A stretch of 55,201 nt of DNA from Gracilaria domingensis (GCA_022539475.1 VCMS01000351.1:38530-93730); one strand, 5' to 3'; counted from the stretch's first letter, positions 8,537 to 19,084 are shown. Program-made: numbers and translations. Notes: generated from the sequence alone by a model not told the origin.

Positions 8537-10027
8537 TGGGATCTATTGCCAAGGCCAGAAGAGAGCAACGTGATTTCGTCCAAGTGGGTGTATGTGCAGA
8601 AGTATGAGGTTTCGTCGTCTAGTGAACCGACAGGGCGTTAGAAGGCTCGTGTGGTTGCAAGAGGCTTCCTGCAGATCGAGGGTGTGGACTTCTCAGAGAC
8701 TTATGCACCTGTGGTGAAGTTCACATCCATCACAATGATCTTGTCTGTGACTGCCGTACAAGACTTTCACTTGCACCAGATGGACGGGAAGACTGCCTTT
8801 CTGAACGGTGACCTTGACGAGACAGTGTACATGGAGCAGCCAATGGGGTTCACACAGCAGGGAAAGGAGGACTTGGTGTGCCGACTGAAGAAAGCGATCT
8901 ATGGGCTTATACGAGCACCAAGACAGTGGCACGCCAAGATATACGCCTTCCTTGTTGGTGAAATGCACCTCAAGCCGAATGACGCAGACGAGTGTGTCTA
9001 CACCAGGATCATACTGGGTTTCTTGGTTATCATTGCTCTGTATGTTGACGACTTGCTGATTGCGAGTCCGAGCATGAAAACCTTGGAACGTGTGAAGGCA
9101 GAGCTGTCAAGTCGTTTCCGCATGAAGGACCTCAAAGAAGCTCGCATGGTTCTTGGATTTGAAATCCATCGAGACAGAACCAAGCGAGAGCTGTACTTGA
9201 CTCAGTCAGCGTACACGAACAAGGTCCTGGAGCGATTTGGCATGCAGCGGTCGAAACCCGTTGACACTCCTATGGAGTGCGGTGTGGACTTGTCTGTTGA
9301 GAAGGAAGTGCTCACGCATGTACCGTATCGTCAGGCGATTGGCTGCCTCATGTATCTGTCTGTGGGAACTCGTCCGGACATCTCATATGCTGTGTCTAAG
9401 CTGGCCAAGTATGTTGAGAAGCCGGGAAACACTCACTGGAAGGAGGTCAAGCGTGTTCTTCGCTACCTCAATGGCACTACCACGTTCGGGTTGACGTATG
9501 GCTCCAGCACCGATTTGCAACTGCACGGCTATGTGGACTCTGACTGGGCTGGCGATGTTGCCAACCGCAAGTGCACTAGTGGATACTTGTTCATGATGTG
9601 CGGTTGTGCTGTGTCGTGGTCGTCTCGTCAACAGGAGGTAGTTGCTCTGTCGAGTGCAGAGGCTGAGTACGTGAGCTTGTGCTCTGGCACCAAGGAGGCG
9701 ATCTGGCTTAGGCGACTTTGGAACGGCATTGGCAGCGTGATTGGCATGGAAGCAGACGGGTCTGTGAAGCTGCTGGTTGAACCAACTCCCATGTATGTTG
9801 AAAACCAGGGCAGCATTGACCTTGCTCGAAATGGAGTGGTGAACAGGAGAACCAAACACATTGAGATTTGGTTTCACTTCACTCGAGAAGTTCTGCAGGA
9901 CAAGTCGATTGTACTGTTCTACTGCACGACGGATCCCATGATTGCCGACATGCTGAATAAGCCACTTGCCCGAGTGAAGCACGAGAGGTTCCTCGAAGCC
10001 GGTGGAGTGATCCACATAGAAGTTTGA
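8537..10027 (+). pseudogene. Copia A pol: reverse transcriptase and RNase H (5'-truncated)
   Basis: The frame from 8651 gives 458 residues. Similarity to the second copy extends back to about 8537, with a stop in between (TAG near 8639). The RVT_2 domain shows LHQMDGKTAFLNGDL and LYVDDLLIA (the YVDD catalytic box). The RNase H domain shows GYVDSDWAGD, LSSAEAEYVSL and the terminal TKHIEIWFHF block. Protease, integrase and gag are absent. The sequence begins exactly where the LINE-1 tail ends, so the 5' part was lost by LINE insertion plus deletion. A G-rich polypurine tract (GACAGAGGGGGGG) precedes the LTR at 10048. Confidence 0.92.
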
Positions 10028-10047
10028 AGTCAGTGACAGAGGGGGGG

Positions 10048-10825
10048 TGTTGGATGTTGACCCTGTGCTATCACTGAAAACCAAAAGTGCTTTAGAGCAT
10101 GGGCTGTTTTGGAGGGTGCCGTTGGAGAAACGCATATGCGCCTCTGCGCGAACTCAACGTGAAACGGGATTCTGATTGGCTACTGCAAATGGTCGTATGC
10201 ATTGTGGTTCGTACAATTGTTGTGGCGTTAATGGGTTGTTTCTGGCGTACACGTGTGTAGCTAGTACACTGGGCATACTGTACATGATGCACAGGGTACA
10301 CACGTATGTACGTGGAGATGTAGGACAGCTTGGTGTATCTTGGGCACTATGGTGAAGAGTCGATGCGGTGTCAAGAGGATTAGAGTGTGGTGTTGTTGGT
10401 GACGTAGGACTTGGAGTGAGTTTGTGGTGAAGTGATGTTGGTGAGCTTGTACGTAACTGTTATGGTGTCGTGTAGTGATTAGAGTGTGTTGGCACTATGT
10501 GAATCTGTGCATGGTCATGGTTATGTGTAGGCACGTAAGTTGTTGCGCACTGTTGTGCACTGTTGTGCTTTGTTGTTGTAAGCTGCCATGATAGTGTGGG
10601 AGTGTTACCATGTTATGTTAGGAGATGATTGGTAGTATTGAGTGTCTCTAGCTAGTGGTTTAGGTATTGCTTGGAGTTGGAGGTTTGCGATGGTTGCGCA
10701 AATTAGTTCTATATAAGCGGTGACTCGAGCACCTCCAAGTAAATTCCGAGCCAGAGCTGGCGAACTTCCCTTCATTCCCCCCATCCTTTCTATCAACCTT
10801 CCCTTTCCAGCTATAACCTCCATCA
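10048..10825 (+). repeat. 3' LTR of copia A (LTR A2)
   Basis: The LTR is 778 bp, runs from TGTTGGATG to CCTCCATCA, and directly follows the polypurine tract of the pol copy. It has the same TATA box and GCGCATATGCGC palindrome as the solo LTR. The flank is GGCTT. No matching left duplication exists because the 5' half of the element is missing. Confidence 0.93.
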
Positions 10826-10829
10826 GGCT

Positions 10830-11092
10830 TTGCATCTGGCACAGTTGGAATTAGTTGTTTGAATTTGTATTGTTTTTTGCGCGCGCTTTTGGTGGCAAAG
10901 TGTACACTTTGACAACGTGTGCTGCTATGTCGCACGCTGCGACGGCGTCGGCGAAGCGCGCTAGTATATGTGGATGGCGATCACTGCCCGTTGAATAAAC
11001 TGGGGGAGAAGGTGGCCTACCCCCTTTATTTGTTTTACCCATCTTCTTCACCACTACTTCTCTTTTTTTCCCTAACCTGCTTACCTAGCGAT
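10830..11092 (+). repeat. Copia family B LTR fragment (3' part)
   Basis: This matches the 3' portion of the family B LTR seen at about 17525-17773 (plus) and 12228-12500 (minus). It includes the GTGTACAC dyad at 10896-10911 and the conserved GTGGCCTACCCCC and ACCTGCTTACCT stretches. It ends against gag sequence in the opposite orientation at about 11093, so it marks a rearranged or nested insertion junction. Confidence 0.75.
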
Positions 11093-11522
11093 AGTATTCG
11101 GACATGTTCTGCCCAATGTATGTTATACGGAATAGTTGGGTCTGAACGGCAATCCTAGAAAACGTGCGATTCGAAGCATAGCGTGCATCCAGCAACTTGA
11201 TCATCTTTGCCGGATCGTCATCCACGTCCATAACCACACGTAAAGGAGCATCACCAAGTGCACAGGTGATGATTCCGCAAGCCTTTTCGCGTTTGGATAT
11301 CGTGCGAATGGCATCAACAGAGGATCCCTAACCATCAGTACCGGTCGTCTCAGTTGAAATAGACTGCTCAGCATCAGTGTTAACCACATTCCAGACACCT
11401 TTGATGCGACAGGCGGCACGAAGTCGGTGCCTCCAGAATGCATAGTCCTCACCACGCTTACCGTGGAAGCGAGGAATCTTCACATCAGAGTTGGTATCCG
11501 CTTCCTTTTCGGAATCAGACAT
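11093..11522 (-). pseudogene. Copia B gag, copy 1
   Basis: From the ATG at 11522 the product begins MSDSEKEADTNSDVKIPRFHGKRGEDYAFWRHRLRAAC, split here as the start and the FxGxRGxDYAxWR block typical of copia-type Gag N-termini. The frame is open to a stop near 11328. Homology then continues to about 11093 (ALGDAPLR, the DARYASNR region) with stops. The plus-strand copy at 18472 covers the same region. It is truncated by the family B LTR fragment on the left. Confidence 0.8.
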
Positions 11523-12227
11523 GACAAAAGACACTGAGAAACACTGTCAGAATCGGAAAAACAGATAGTAACCAAGCCAAGAAAAGTAGACAAACAGCTC
11601 GGAAGTGAAGAAAAATTCTCAAAAGCACAAACAACGAAGCGGAAAGAGGGAATCAACGCTTCTGTTACACAAAAGGGTAAAGGCTGGAGTGGAGTAATCT
11701 CAACACTCAAGAGCGAAAGCGCCAGCGGAGACCCTGTGACCAGGTCTACAACGCTCGTCGGGACGCGTCCCGTACGCGTTCACAGGCGGAGTTCGGGTAT
11801 TTGACGCCTAAAGTATACTCACGAGTGAGACAGAACTCAACTCTTAAACAAGGAGAAGAAGAAGAAGCAGCGGGTCCACTAGCAGGGTCTAATATCCGGT
11901 TACCCTAGAGGTCCGGACCTCTGGTCCCTGGTTACTCTCTCCAGGTGAAACACGAGTTCTCCTTGACCTACCCTGCTCTGCGTACTTCAGAGCGAGGGGC
12001 TTCAAAATCCCCACGAGACGTTCCAGGGAGGTTAGTAGCCAAAGATATGCGTTCGCCAGTTAGCCCCTGCTAGTCTCTTGTGAGAAATCAGCGGGGTCCT
12101 TCTGCTCGCTCGCTCGCTCGCTCGCAACGCGTACCTGTCGCAGATAGAAAAACTTCGTAGAATCCACAAGAAAGATGAGTAGAAGAGCGTGACGTCTGCG
12201 AAGAGTCGACGCTCTGGGTCTATAACC
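11523..12227 (-). other. Copia B 5' leader (copy 1)
   Basis: This is the untranslated leader between LTR and gag, read on the minus strand. It has a GA-rich microsatellite (about 11848-11868), a perfect 16-bp stem-loop block at 11907-11922 (AGAGG-TCCGGA-CCTCT), and a GCTC microsatellite at about 12104-12125. At the LTR edge is a primer-binding site, GGTTATAGACCCAG (12214-12227 on the minus strand), a diverged form of the site in copia A. No long reading frame is credible. Confidence 0.7.
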
Positions 12228-12900
12228 TAACGCAAGGCGCGCAGGGTTGAGAAAGGGAAGTGACAAAGAGACAAACAAGAAGAGTAGAACAAGTAAGGGG
12301 GGTAGGCCACCCTCGACCGAGTTTAGTGAACGGGGACGATCGCAACCTACTAGTACTAACCGCGCACCGCCGCCGTTGCTGCATGCGACATAACAGCACA
12401 CGCTGTCAAGGTGTACACCTTGACAACGAAAGCACGCGCAAATCACAATACGAATTCAAAACTACTAAATCAAACCGCGCCAAATCCAATGCCAACTCCA
12501 TGCTCCATTAGTAGCCCCAAAAAATCAACATTTTCAATCCGACGCATCAAACCCACTCGCGCAGCTCAGAATCGCACAGTCGCTCCAAAACCTTTCGCAA
12601 TAGCCTAGAATCGCACATATTGCAAAAACCGCTCAGTATAGCCTGTATTCGCACATTCTCAGCTAGTGCTTAACTGGCCAGCACCAGCGGACGCCAGCCA
12701 ATCACAGCGCACCACTTGTGGCATCTGCCACTACTGCCCCATACAGCCAGAACCACTTGTCCAAACTACGTTGCATACACGCATTTGCAGTATCCAATCA
12801 TATTGCAGTATCAAGTTGGGTTTGCGGAGAGGCGCATATGCGCTTTTCGCACGAGGGTGCCCAAAAGTGCCCATGCTCCCCTGCAACTTTGTGTTCCAGG
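12228..12900 (-). repeat. Copia B LTR, copy 1
   Basis: The LTR is read on the minus strand. Its 3' end abuts the primer-binding site at 12228; the 5' end is somewhere near 12900 and is not sharply defined. It contains a perfect 22-bp palindrome at 12404-12425 and a GGCGCATATGCGC block near 12831 that it shares with LTR A. The 12660-12900 part is repeated at 16490-16705. Confidence 0.75.
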
Positions 12901-12903
12901 TAC

Positions 12904-13255
12904 TTGGACAAACATTCAAGGACTGCCAGGCACTCGACACCATCCAAACATCAACAAACCCAGCGATGCTACCACTGTGGTGAAGAAGGTACATTCTGAC
13001 GATGCAAAGGAGTACATCGCTCTGCAGGAGAATCTGGAGAACTCCTTCGACGATACATCGTTCTCTGCCCCATACACCCCGGAACATAACGCCATTGCCG
13101 AGCGCATCAACCGTACCATGGAAGAAGCTGCTCGAGCTTTGCTCATTCAAGCAAATCTACCAGAGCGCTTGTGGCCGTTCGCACTCAAACATGTTCTGTA
13201 TGTGCGTAACCGTGTACCCCATTCCACTACTGGGAGTACGCCGTTCTTGTTATAG
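12904..13255 (+). pseudogene. Copia B gag zinc knuckle joined to integrase C-terminal part
   Basis: At 12960-12995 one frame reads QRCYHCGEEGTF, the first half of a CCHC zinc knuckle. The overlapping frame continues as KKVHSDDAKEYIALQENL, with the second catalytic Asp region of a retroviral-type integrase. Then come PYTPEHNAIAERINRTMEEAARALL with the catalytic Glu context and LWPFALKHVLYVRNRVPHS. A deletion has therefore fused gag to integrase, removing protease and the HHCC zinc domain. A stop ends the frame at 13253-13255, but homology (KPALKHTRVFGCPAFVLK) runs on to about 13320. Confidence 0.8.
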
Positions 13256-13296
13256 ACTGGGAACAAACCAGCGTTGAAGCACACTCGCGTGTTTGG

Positions 13297-13878
13297 TTGT
13301 CCTGCATTTGTGCTGAAGATGACCCAATAGCAGCGCGCCACAAGCCTGAATCCCCTAATAACACGGTTGCATCTGCGAAGGACCGAAAGAGAAGACAAGC
13401 GAATTTCGAAAACGTTGAAATTTCAGCAGTGAAGGCTTCTGCGAAAGTGCCGAAACCGCACGAGACTGAAGCAATAGAGTGTCTGGATGCCATGCGAACG
13501 CATCTTCGATTTACGGAAAACTCCGAGATTACGGAAAAGGCAATCGACGGACGTGCTGACTTGAGAACTCATGTTCGCTTTGCAGAGGATTCGACTACAT
13601 CTGCTGTTGCAAGAAGGGTTGCAACCACTGATGATCACCCTGCAAAGCCAGTAGAAGGACATAGTGCACTGCGCATTCACTTACGTTTCAGTGCAGAAAA
13701 TTCTGAATCAGTACCATCGGTTCAGCCCATGAGCATTTCAAGCGGTTCTGAAACTCAGGATGATCCGCAAATCATCTCCAGAGATTATGAAACTTTTCAT
13801 ACCTTGGACCCGAGCAACAGTCGCAGTTGTCGGATTTGTCCACCCACTCTGGACAAAGCCCTGTTTCGGAATCTGTAG
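13297..13878 (+). pseudogene. Copia B linker with three R-T/I-H-x-RF repeats
   Basis: This 193-codon frame follows the integrase relic. It is the variable linker between integrase and reverse transcriptase, rich in Ser, Asp and Pro. It carries three related blocks about 30-40 residues apart: AMRTHLRFTENSE, DLRTHVRFAEDST and ALRIHLRFSAENSE. Each precedes a Ser/Thr-rich spacer. No domain was recognised. The reverse transcriptase expected downstream is missing; the sequence ends at LTR A3 (14035). Confidence 0.6.
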
Positions 13879-14034
13879 CAAACAACAAACAACACACGAT
13901 TCCGAATCGCTCAACAAATCTCGCAGAAGATACTCCCGCATCAGATAAAATCACTGCAAGTACTGGTGCAGTGACTGCCGATCCTATAGACATCACCATC
14001 AATTGTGCCGGACACAGCTCCGGAGATAGTATCA

Positions 14035-14822
14035 TGTTGGATAATGACCATGCGCTGTCACTGAAAACCAAAAGTGCTGGAGAGCATGAGCTGTTTTGGA
14101 GGGTGCCTTTGGAAAAGCGCATATGCGCCTCTGCGCGAACTCAACGTGAAACGGGATTCTGATTGGCTACTGCAAATGGTCATATGCATTGTGGTTGGTA
14201 CAAGTGTTGTGGCGCTAATGGGTTGTTTCCGGGGTACACGTGTGTAGCTAGTACACTGGGCATGCTGTACATGATGCACAGGGTACACACGTATGTAGGT
14301 GGACATGTAGGACAGCTTGGTGTAACTTGGGCACTATGGTGAAGAGTTGATGCGGTGTCAAGAGGAGTACAGTGTGGTGTTGTCGGTGAGGTAGGACGTG
14401 GAGTGAGTTTGTGGTGAGATGTTGTTGGTGAGCTTGTACGTAACTGTTCTGGTGTCGTGTAGGGATTACAATGTGTTGGCACTACGTGAATCTGTGCATG
14501 GTCATGGTTATGTGTAGGCACGTAAGTTGTTGTGCACTGTTGTGCACTGTTGTGCGTTGTTGTGCTTTGTTGTTGTAAGCTGCCATGATAGTGTGGGAGT
14601 GTTACCATGTTATGTTAGAAGATGATTGGTAGTGTTGAGTGTCTCTAGCTAATGGTTTAGGTTTTGGTTGGAGTTGGTGTTGTGCGATGATTGCGCAAAG
14701 TAGTTCCATATAAGTGGTGACTCGAGCACCTCCAAGTAAATTCCGAGCCAGAGCTGGCGAACTTCCCTTCATTCCCCATATCCTTTCTCTCAACCTTCTC
14801 TTTCCAGCTATAAGCTCCATCA
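14035..14822 (+). repeat. Copia A LTR next to LINE-2 (LTR A3)
   Basis: The LTR is 788 bp, from TGTTGGATAATGACC to AAGCTCCATCA. It joins LINE sequence at CTGATCCTCGG. The same LTR/LINE junction occurs inverted at 19782/19783. The left flank is the copia B linker, so the LTR is not flanked by a target duplication here. The duplicated junction implies copying of a segment rather than two independent insertions. Confidence 0.93.
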
Positions 14823-15530
14823 CTGATCCTCGGAAAAATGGCGTCTCGATTCGGAACATATCAAGTTCCGATGATGCACGAACTGTGTCGTTTGGAGTCA
14901 GCCGAACTGCGACGGGTAGTGCTTGCAACAAAACGACTTTGGCACTACCAATTGTGTCGTGAAAAATCATTGGAGAGGGAAACGAGAGACTGCGGTCGGC
15001 AGAAGAAGGTAAACCGAGCATGTCGACAACTATCCCTCTACACTTCACATCCTTCAATAACCTCTATGCGGGCAGATATTGAGAATGTAATTAGTACTGG
15101 AATCGAACCACTTCGAGTTCGGGAATGGAAAAATGCGTGTGCGCGACGTGCGCGCAAGATCCCATGTGGTACAACTGCAAGATATCCTCCGTTTTTGCAG
15201 TTGAAAAAGGCGTCACAACGAATGATTGGAATAAGATGGTACTTTAATGAGTACCCTCCGAAACCTGCAGAAGCACGTTCAGTGCTTGGAAACGAGTACC
15301 GAAGGTACGAACGGTTGAAGATACTGCTTGGATTGGATGAGTGGACACCTGTAGAGATGCAAGAGGCCACGAAAATTCTGAACATGTTAGAAGAAGTATT
15401 GTTGTAGCTTACCAATACTACCGCCTAGTAAGCATCGTTTAGTAATCTACCCATTCCAGTTTTTCTGTGCTGCTCTTAATGGGACATTGAGAACACTATA
15501 AATAAATTGCATTTGATTAAAAAAAAAAGA
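14823..15530 (+). mobile_element. LINE-2: 3' end fragment
   Basis: It carries a 189-codon frame (14838-15407) that is the C-terminal end of the LINE ORF (MASRFGTYQVPMMHELCRLE to KILNMLEEVLL), without the solo LTR that splits LINE-1. The tail AATAAATTGCATTTGATT is followed by an A-run near 15520. It is nearly identical to LINE-3 on the other strand. It lacks the catalytic FADD box. Confidence 0.9.
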
Positions 15531-15670
15531 AAGACATTCCAGACTCTTTTGCTACGACATGCAGCACGAAGAGGATGTCGCCAGAGTGCGTAATCTTCAC
15601 CACGCTTACCATGAAAGCGTGGAATCTTCGAACCACACTTGGTTTCAGTTTCCTTTTTCGAGTCCGACAT
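15531..15670 (-). pseudogene. Copia B gag, copy 2 (short N-terminal piece)
   Basis: Starting at the ATG at 15670, it reads MSDSKKETETKCG then KIPRFHGKRGEDYALWR, and stops matching after VWNV, where the LINE-2 tail begins. It keeps the family's FHGKRGEDYALWR block. It is a 5' fragment of gag only. Confidence 0.75.
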
Positions 15671-16703
15671 TGTAATATACTCGTTCTGAATACAACCAGA
15701 TCCAGGAAACCAGGTAGAAAACCGAAGAGGGAACCACTAAAGTAGCTTTGACAAACAACAATACAAGCAGAGTGAGGGACTCAATGCTCATGTTACACAA
15801 AGAGGGTAAAGACTGGAGTGGAGTATTCTCAACACTCAACAGCGAAAGTGCCAGCGGACACCGTGTAACCAGGTCTACAACGCTCGTCGGGACGCGTCCC
15901 GTACGCGATCACAGGCGGAGTTCGGGTACTCGACGCCTGAAGTATACTCACGGGTGAGACAGAACTCAAACCCGGTAGAGTCGTTCTTCTCCGGACTTGC
16001 GGAGGAGGAGGACAAATCGGCTCAGAATGTGCAGTTGTAGCAGCAGATTAGAGCGACGAACGCAGGTTAGAGAAGTAGACAGGAAAAAGATGTGAACAAG
16101 ATGGGTAAGGCAGAGAAAAAGGGTGGGCCACCTTCGACGGAGTTTAGTGAGCGGGAACGATCGCAACCTACTAATACTAAACGCGCACCGCCGCCATCGC
16201 TGCATGGGACTTAACAGCACACGCTGTCGAAGTGTACACCTTGACAACGAAAGGGCGCGCAAATCACAATACGAATTCAAGACAAATAAATCAAACCGCG
16301 CGAAATCTAATGCCAACTCCATGATCCATTAGTAGCCCCAAAAAATCAACATTTTCAATCCGACGTATCAAACCCCCTCGCGCTGCTCAGAATCGCACAT
16401 TCGCTCCAAAACCCTTCGCATTAGCCTAAAATCGCAAATATTGCAAAAACTGCTCAGTATAGCCTGTATCCGCACATTCTCAGCTACTGCTTAAGTGGCC
16501 ACCCCTAGCAGACTCCAGCCAATCACAGCGCACCACTTGTGGCATCCGCCACTCCTGCCCCATATAGCCTGATCCACTTGCCCACACTACGTTGCATATA
16601 CGCATTTGCGGTAGCCAATCATATTGCAGTATCACGTTGGGTTTGTGGAGAGGCGCATATGCGCTTTTCGCACGAGGGTGCCCAAAAGTGCCCATGCTCC
16701 CCT
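15671..16703 (-). repeat. Copia B leader and LTR, copy 2
   Basis: The minus-strand leader covers about 15671-16045 and is shortened relative to copy 1. The LTR covers roughly 16046-16703 and contains the dyad at 16225-16246 with two mismatched pairs. The primer-binding site seen in copies 1 and 4 is not recognisable here. At about 16704 the sequence turns into an inverted copy of the same LTR. Confidence 0.75.
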
Positions 16704-16984
16704 GCGACGCAGTATGGACAAGTGGAACTGGCGGTATGGGGCAGGAATGGCGGATGCAACAAGTGGTGCGATGTGATTGGCCGAAGTGTGCTAGTGCTGG
16801 CCAGTTATGCAGTAGCTAGGAATGTGCGAATAAAGGCTGTTCTGGGCTGGTTTTTGCATTATGTGCGATTCTAGGCTAGTACGAGGGGTTTTGGAGCGAA
16901 TGTGCGATTCTGAGCTGCGCGAGGGAGTTTGCTGCGCCAGATGGAAATTGTTGAATTTTTAGAGCGAGTTATGGGTCATGGAGC
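16704..16984 (+). repeat. Copia B LTR, inverted piece (5' part of copy 4)
   Basis: The block 16704-16980 is the reverse complement of LTR B sequence at about 16330-16600, so the two LTRs stand head to head at 16703. It shares the CCAATCACAGCGC-type, GAATCGCACATTC and GAGCTGCGCGAG stretches. It is interrupted at about 16984 by the hairpin-rich insert and resumes near 17525. Confidence 0.75.
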
Positions 16985-17056
16985 CTGTCTTTTCGCGCAT
17001 CGCGTGCGACCAACAAAGCGCTTTGTTGGTCGCACGCGATGCGCGAAAGGACAGGC
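16983..17056. repeat. 74-bp near-perfect palindrome
   Basis: Centred between 17019 and 17020 (AAAGC/GCTTT), it has 37-base arms with one mismatched pair (16990/17049). The arms include TTTCGCGCATCGCGTGCG and its complement. It lies at the start of a foreign insert in a copia B LTR. Such a palindrome should extrude or recombine easily and may be an element end. Confidence 0.95.
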
Positions 17057-17524
17057 GAGCAAAGGGAGGAACAAAGCAAGGGAGCAGGCACAAAGGAACT
17101 CCAACAGTCTCTGTTGGGTTCTGCCTCCGGACAATAGCGGTCTCCCGCTGTGTCCGGGTATTTATTATGCCCTTCCGGCCAAGACAGCAAGGACAGAGCA
17201 GCCGCTTTAGGCTGCAATTCTGTCTTGTCCACAAACGGGAAAGCAATTCAAACTACAGGCCACCCAGACTCTGGGTGGCTGATTCTAGCTGTGCTGCTGT
17301 AGTTCCCCACGCATGCGCATACGCAACCGTGCGGCTATTAACAGTCCCCCATAGCCAAACACTTGTTTAGTTATTGTGTTATGATGGCGGAGGTTGCGTT
17401 ATGAGCGTGTCCTTGCTTCGCCTCTTAACTGTCGTAGAACTTACAAGGGGATCGAAGGTGTATTTCAGAGGTTACGTTACGAGCAGAACTCTGCTTCGCC
17501 TCACGAACTGTCAAGGAACTCTCC
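16985..17524. mobile_element. Hairpin-rich insert of about 540 bp in a copia B LTR
   Basis: The LTR sequence stops near CATGGAG at about 16983 and resumes near 17525 (GGCAATTCAAAG...). The insert contains the 74-bp palindrome and then three short hairpins with 3-nt loops. These are CCAACAG-TCT-CTGTTGG (17101-17117), a CCGGACA...TGTCCGG hairpin (17127-17157) and GCCACCCAG-ACT-CTGGGTGGC (17259-17279). No credible ORF exists. The insert ends are not defined to the base. It may be a nonautonomous element of unknown class. Confidence 0.6.
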
Positions 17525-18471
17525 TGGCAATTCAAAGTGTATAGCATTCGTATTGTGATTTGCGCGCGCTTTATGTGTCAATGTGTGCACATTGACAACG
17601 TGTGCTGTTATGTCGTAAGCGGCGACGGGGGCGGGGCACGCTAGGTTATTAGTGGGTTGCGATCTTCCACCCTTGAGTAAACTTGGTCGAAAGTGGCCTA
17701 CCCCCCTTCTTTGTGTTACCCATCTTGTCCACATATTTTCCTTTTCCTTCACTAACCTGCGTTCGTTGCCTTAGATTATGGGCCCAGATCGTCGACTCTT
17801 CGCAGACGTCCCGCTCTTCTGCTAATTTCTCTTTTGGATTCTATGAAGTTTTTCTATCTGCGACTTGTACGCGTTGCGAGCGAGCGAGCGAGCAGAAGGA
17901 CCGGGCTGATCTCCCGCAAGCGAGTAGCAGGGGCTAACTGTTGAACGCATATATTTGGCTACTAACCTCCCTGGGACGTCTCGTAGGCATTGTAAAGCCC
18001 CTCGCTCTGAAGTACGCAGAACAGGGTAGTTCAAGAAGAACTCGTGAATCACCTGGAGAGAGTAACCAGGGACCAGAGGTTCGGACCTCTAGGGTAACCG
18101 GATATTGGATCCTGCCATGGAACCTCCTTTTCTTCTTCTTCTTCTTGTTCCCGGGTTGAGTTCTGTCTCACCCGTGAGTATACTTCAGGCATCGAGTACC
18201 CGAACTCCGCCGGTGATCGCGTAAGGGACGCGTCTCGAAGAGCGTTAGAGACCTGGTTACACGGTGTCCGCTGGCACTTTCGCTCTTGAGTGTTGGGAAT
18301 ACTCCACTCCAGCCTTTACCTTCTTGTGTATCTGTAGCGTTGATTCCCTTCTTTCGCTTCTTTGTTTGTGTTTTTGAGCTTTTGTTTCAATTCCGAGCTG
18401 GTTTTATAATTTTTCTTGGCTTGGTTAATCCCTGTTTTTATGATTGGCTGTCCTCCACCAGGTCTTTCGTC
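17525..18471 (+). repeat. Copia B LTR 3' end and 5' leader, copy 4
   Basis: The LTR part ends near 17773 and includes the dyad at 17576-17597. A primer-binding site GATTATGGGCCCAG follows at 17774-17787. The leader continues through a GCGA microsatellite (about 17878-17893), the stem-loop block AGAGG-TTCGGA-CCTCT at 18075-18090 and a CTT microsatellite near 18131-18149, up to the gag start at 18472. Confidence 0.78.
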
Positions 18472-19084
18472 ATGTCTGACTCCGAAAAAGAAACGGATAC
18501 CAACTCTGGTGTGAAGATTCCTCGCTTCTTTGGCAGGCGTGGCGAGGATTACGCACTCTGGAGGCACTGACGTCGTGCAGCCTGTCACATCAAAGGTGTC
18601 TGGAATGTAGTTAACAAAGATACAGAGCAGTCTATTTCAACTGAGACGACCGGTCAGGGATCATCTGTTGATGCCATTCGCGTTATCGTTATCCAAACGC
18701 GAGAAAGCCTGTGGAATCATCATCTATGCACTTGGTGATGCTCCTTTACGTGCGGTTATTATGTATGTGGATGACAATCCGGCAAAGATGCTCAAGTTGC
18801 TGGGTGCACGCTATGCTTCGAATCGCACGGTTTCTAGGATTGCCATTCAGACCCAACTATTCCGTATAACATACAATGGGCAGAACATGTCCGAATACGT
18901 TGACCAATTCACGGCTCTGTTCTCGCAGTTGAGTCGTATGGGCAAGGATGTTGCCATCCCCGAATCTCACAAAGCTCCAATGTTATTGGCTTCTATTGAT
19001 CCACAGAGCTCACTGGAGTCCACGGCTGCTGCATTACGTACCAAGGAGATCTCTGAGTTGACGTGGGACTATGTTTCTTTTTTT
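18472..19084 (+). pseudogene. Copia B gag, copy 4
   Basis: It starts with MSDSEKETDTNSGVKIPRFF and GRRGEDYALWRH. A TGA follows at about 18568, where copy 1 has an Arg codon. Homology continues in shifted frames through GVWNVVNKDTEQ, ALGDAPLRAVIMYVDDNP, LLGARYASNRTVSR, ITYNGQNMSEYVDQFTALF and RTKEISELTWDY. This is the UBN2/Gag region of copia elements. It is cut at 19084 by the LINE-3 tail. Confidence 0.85.

Noticed and set aside
11907..11922. The leader stem-loop as a tRNA T-arm
   Set aside because: The loop is six bases, TTCRA is not present in all copies, and no other tRNA arm is found around it.
12104..12125. GCTC and GAA microsatellites in copia B leaders
   Set aside because: Short simple repeats present in several copies of the same leader; of no independent interest.
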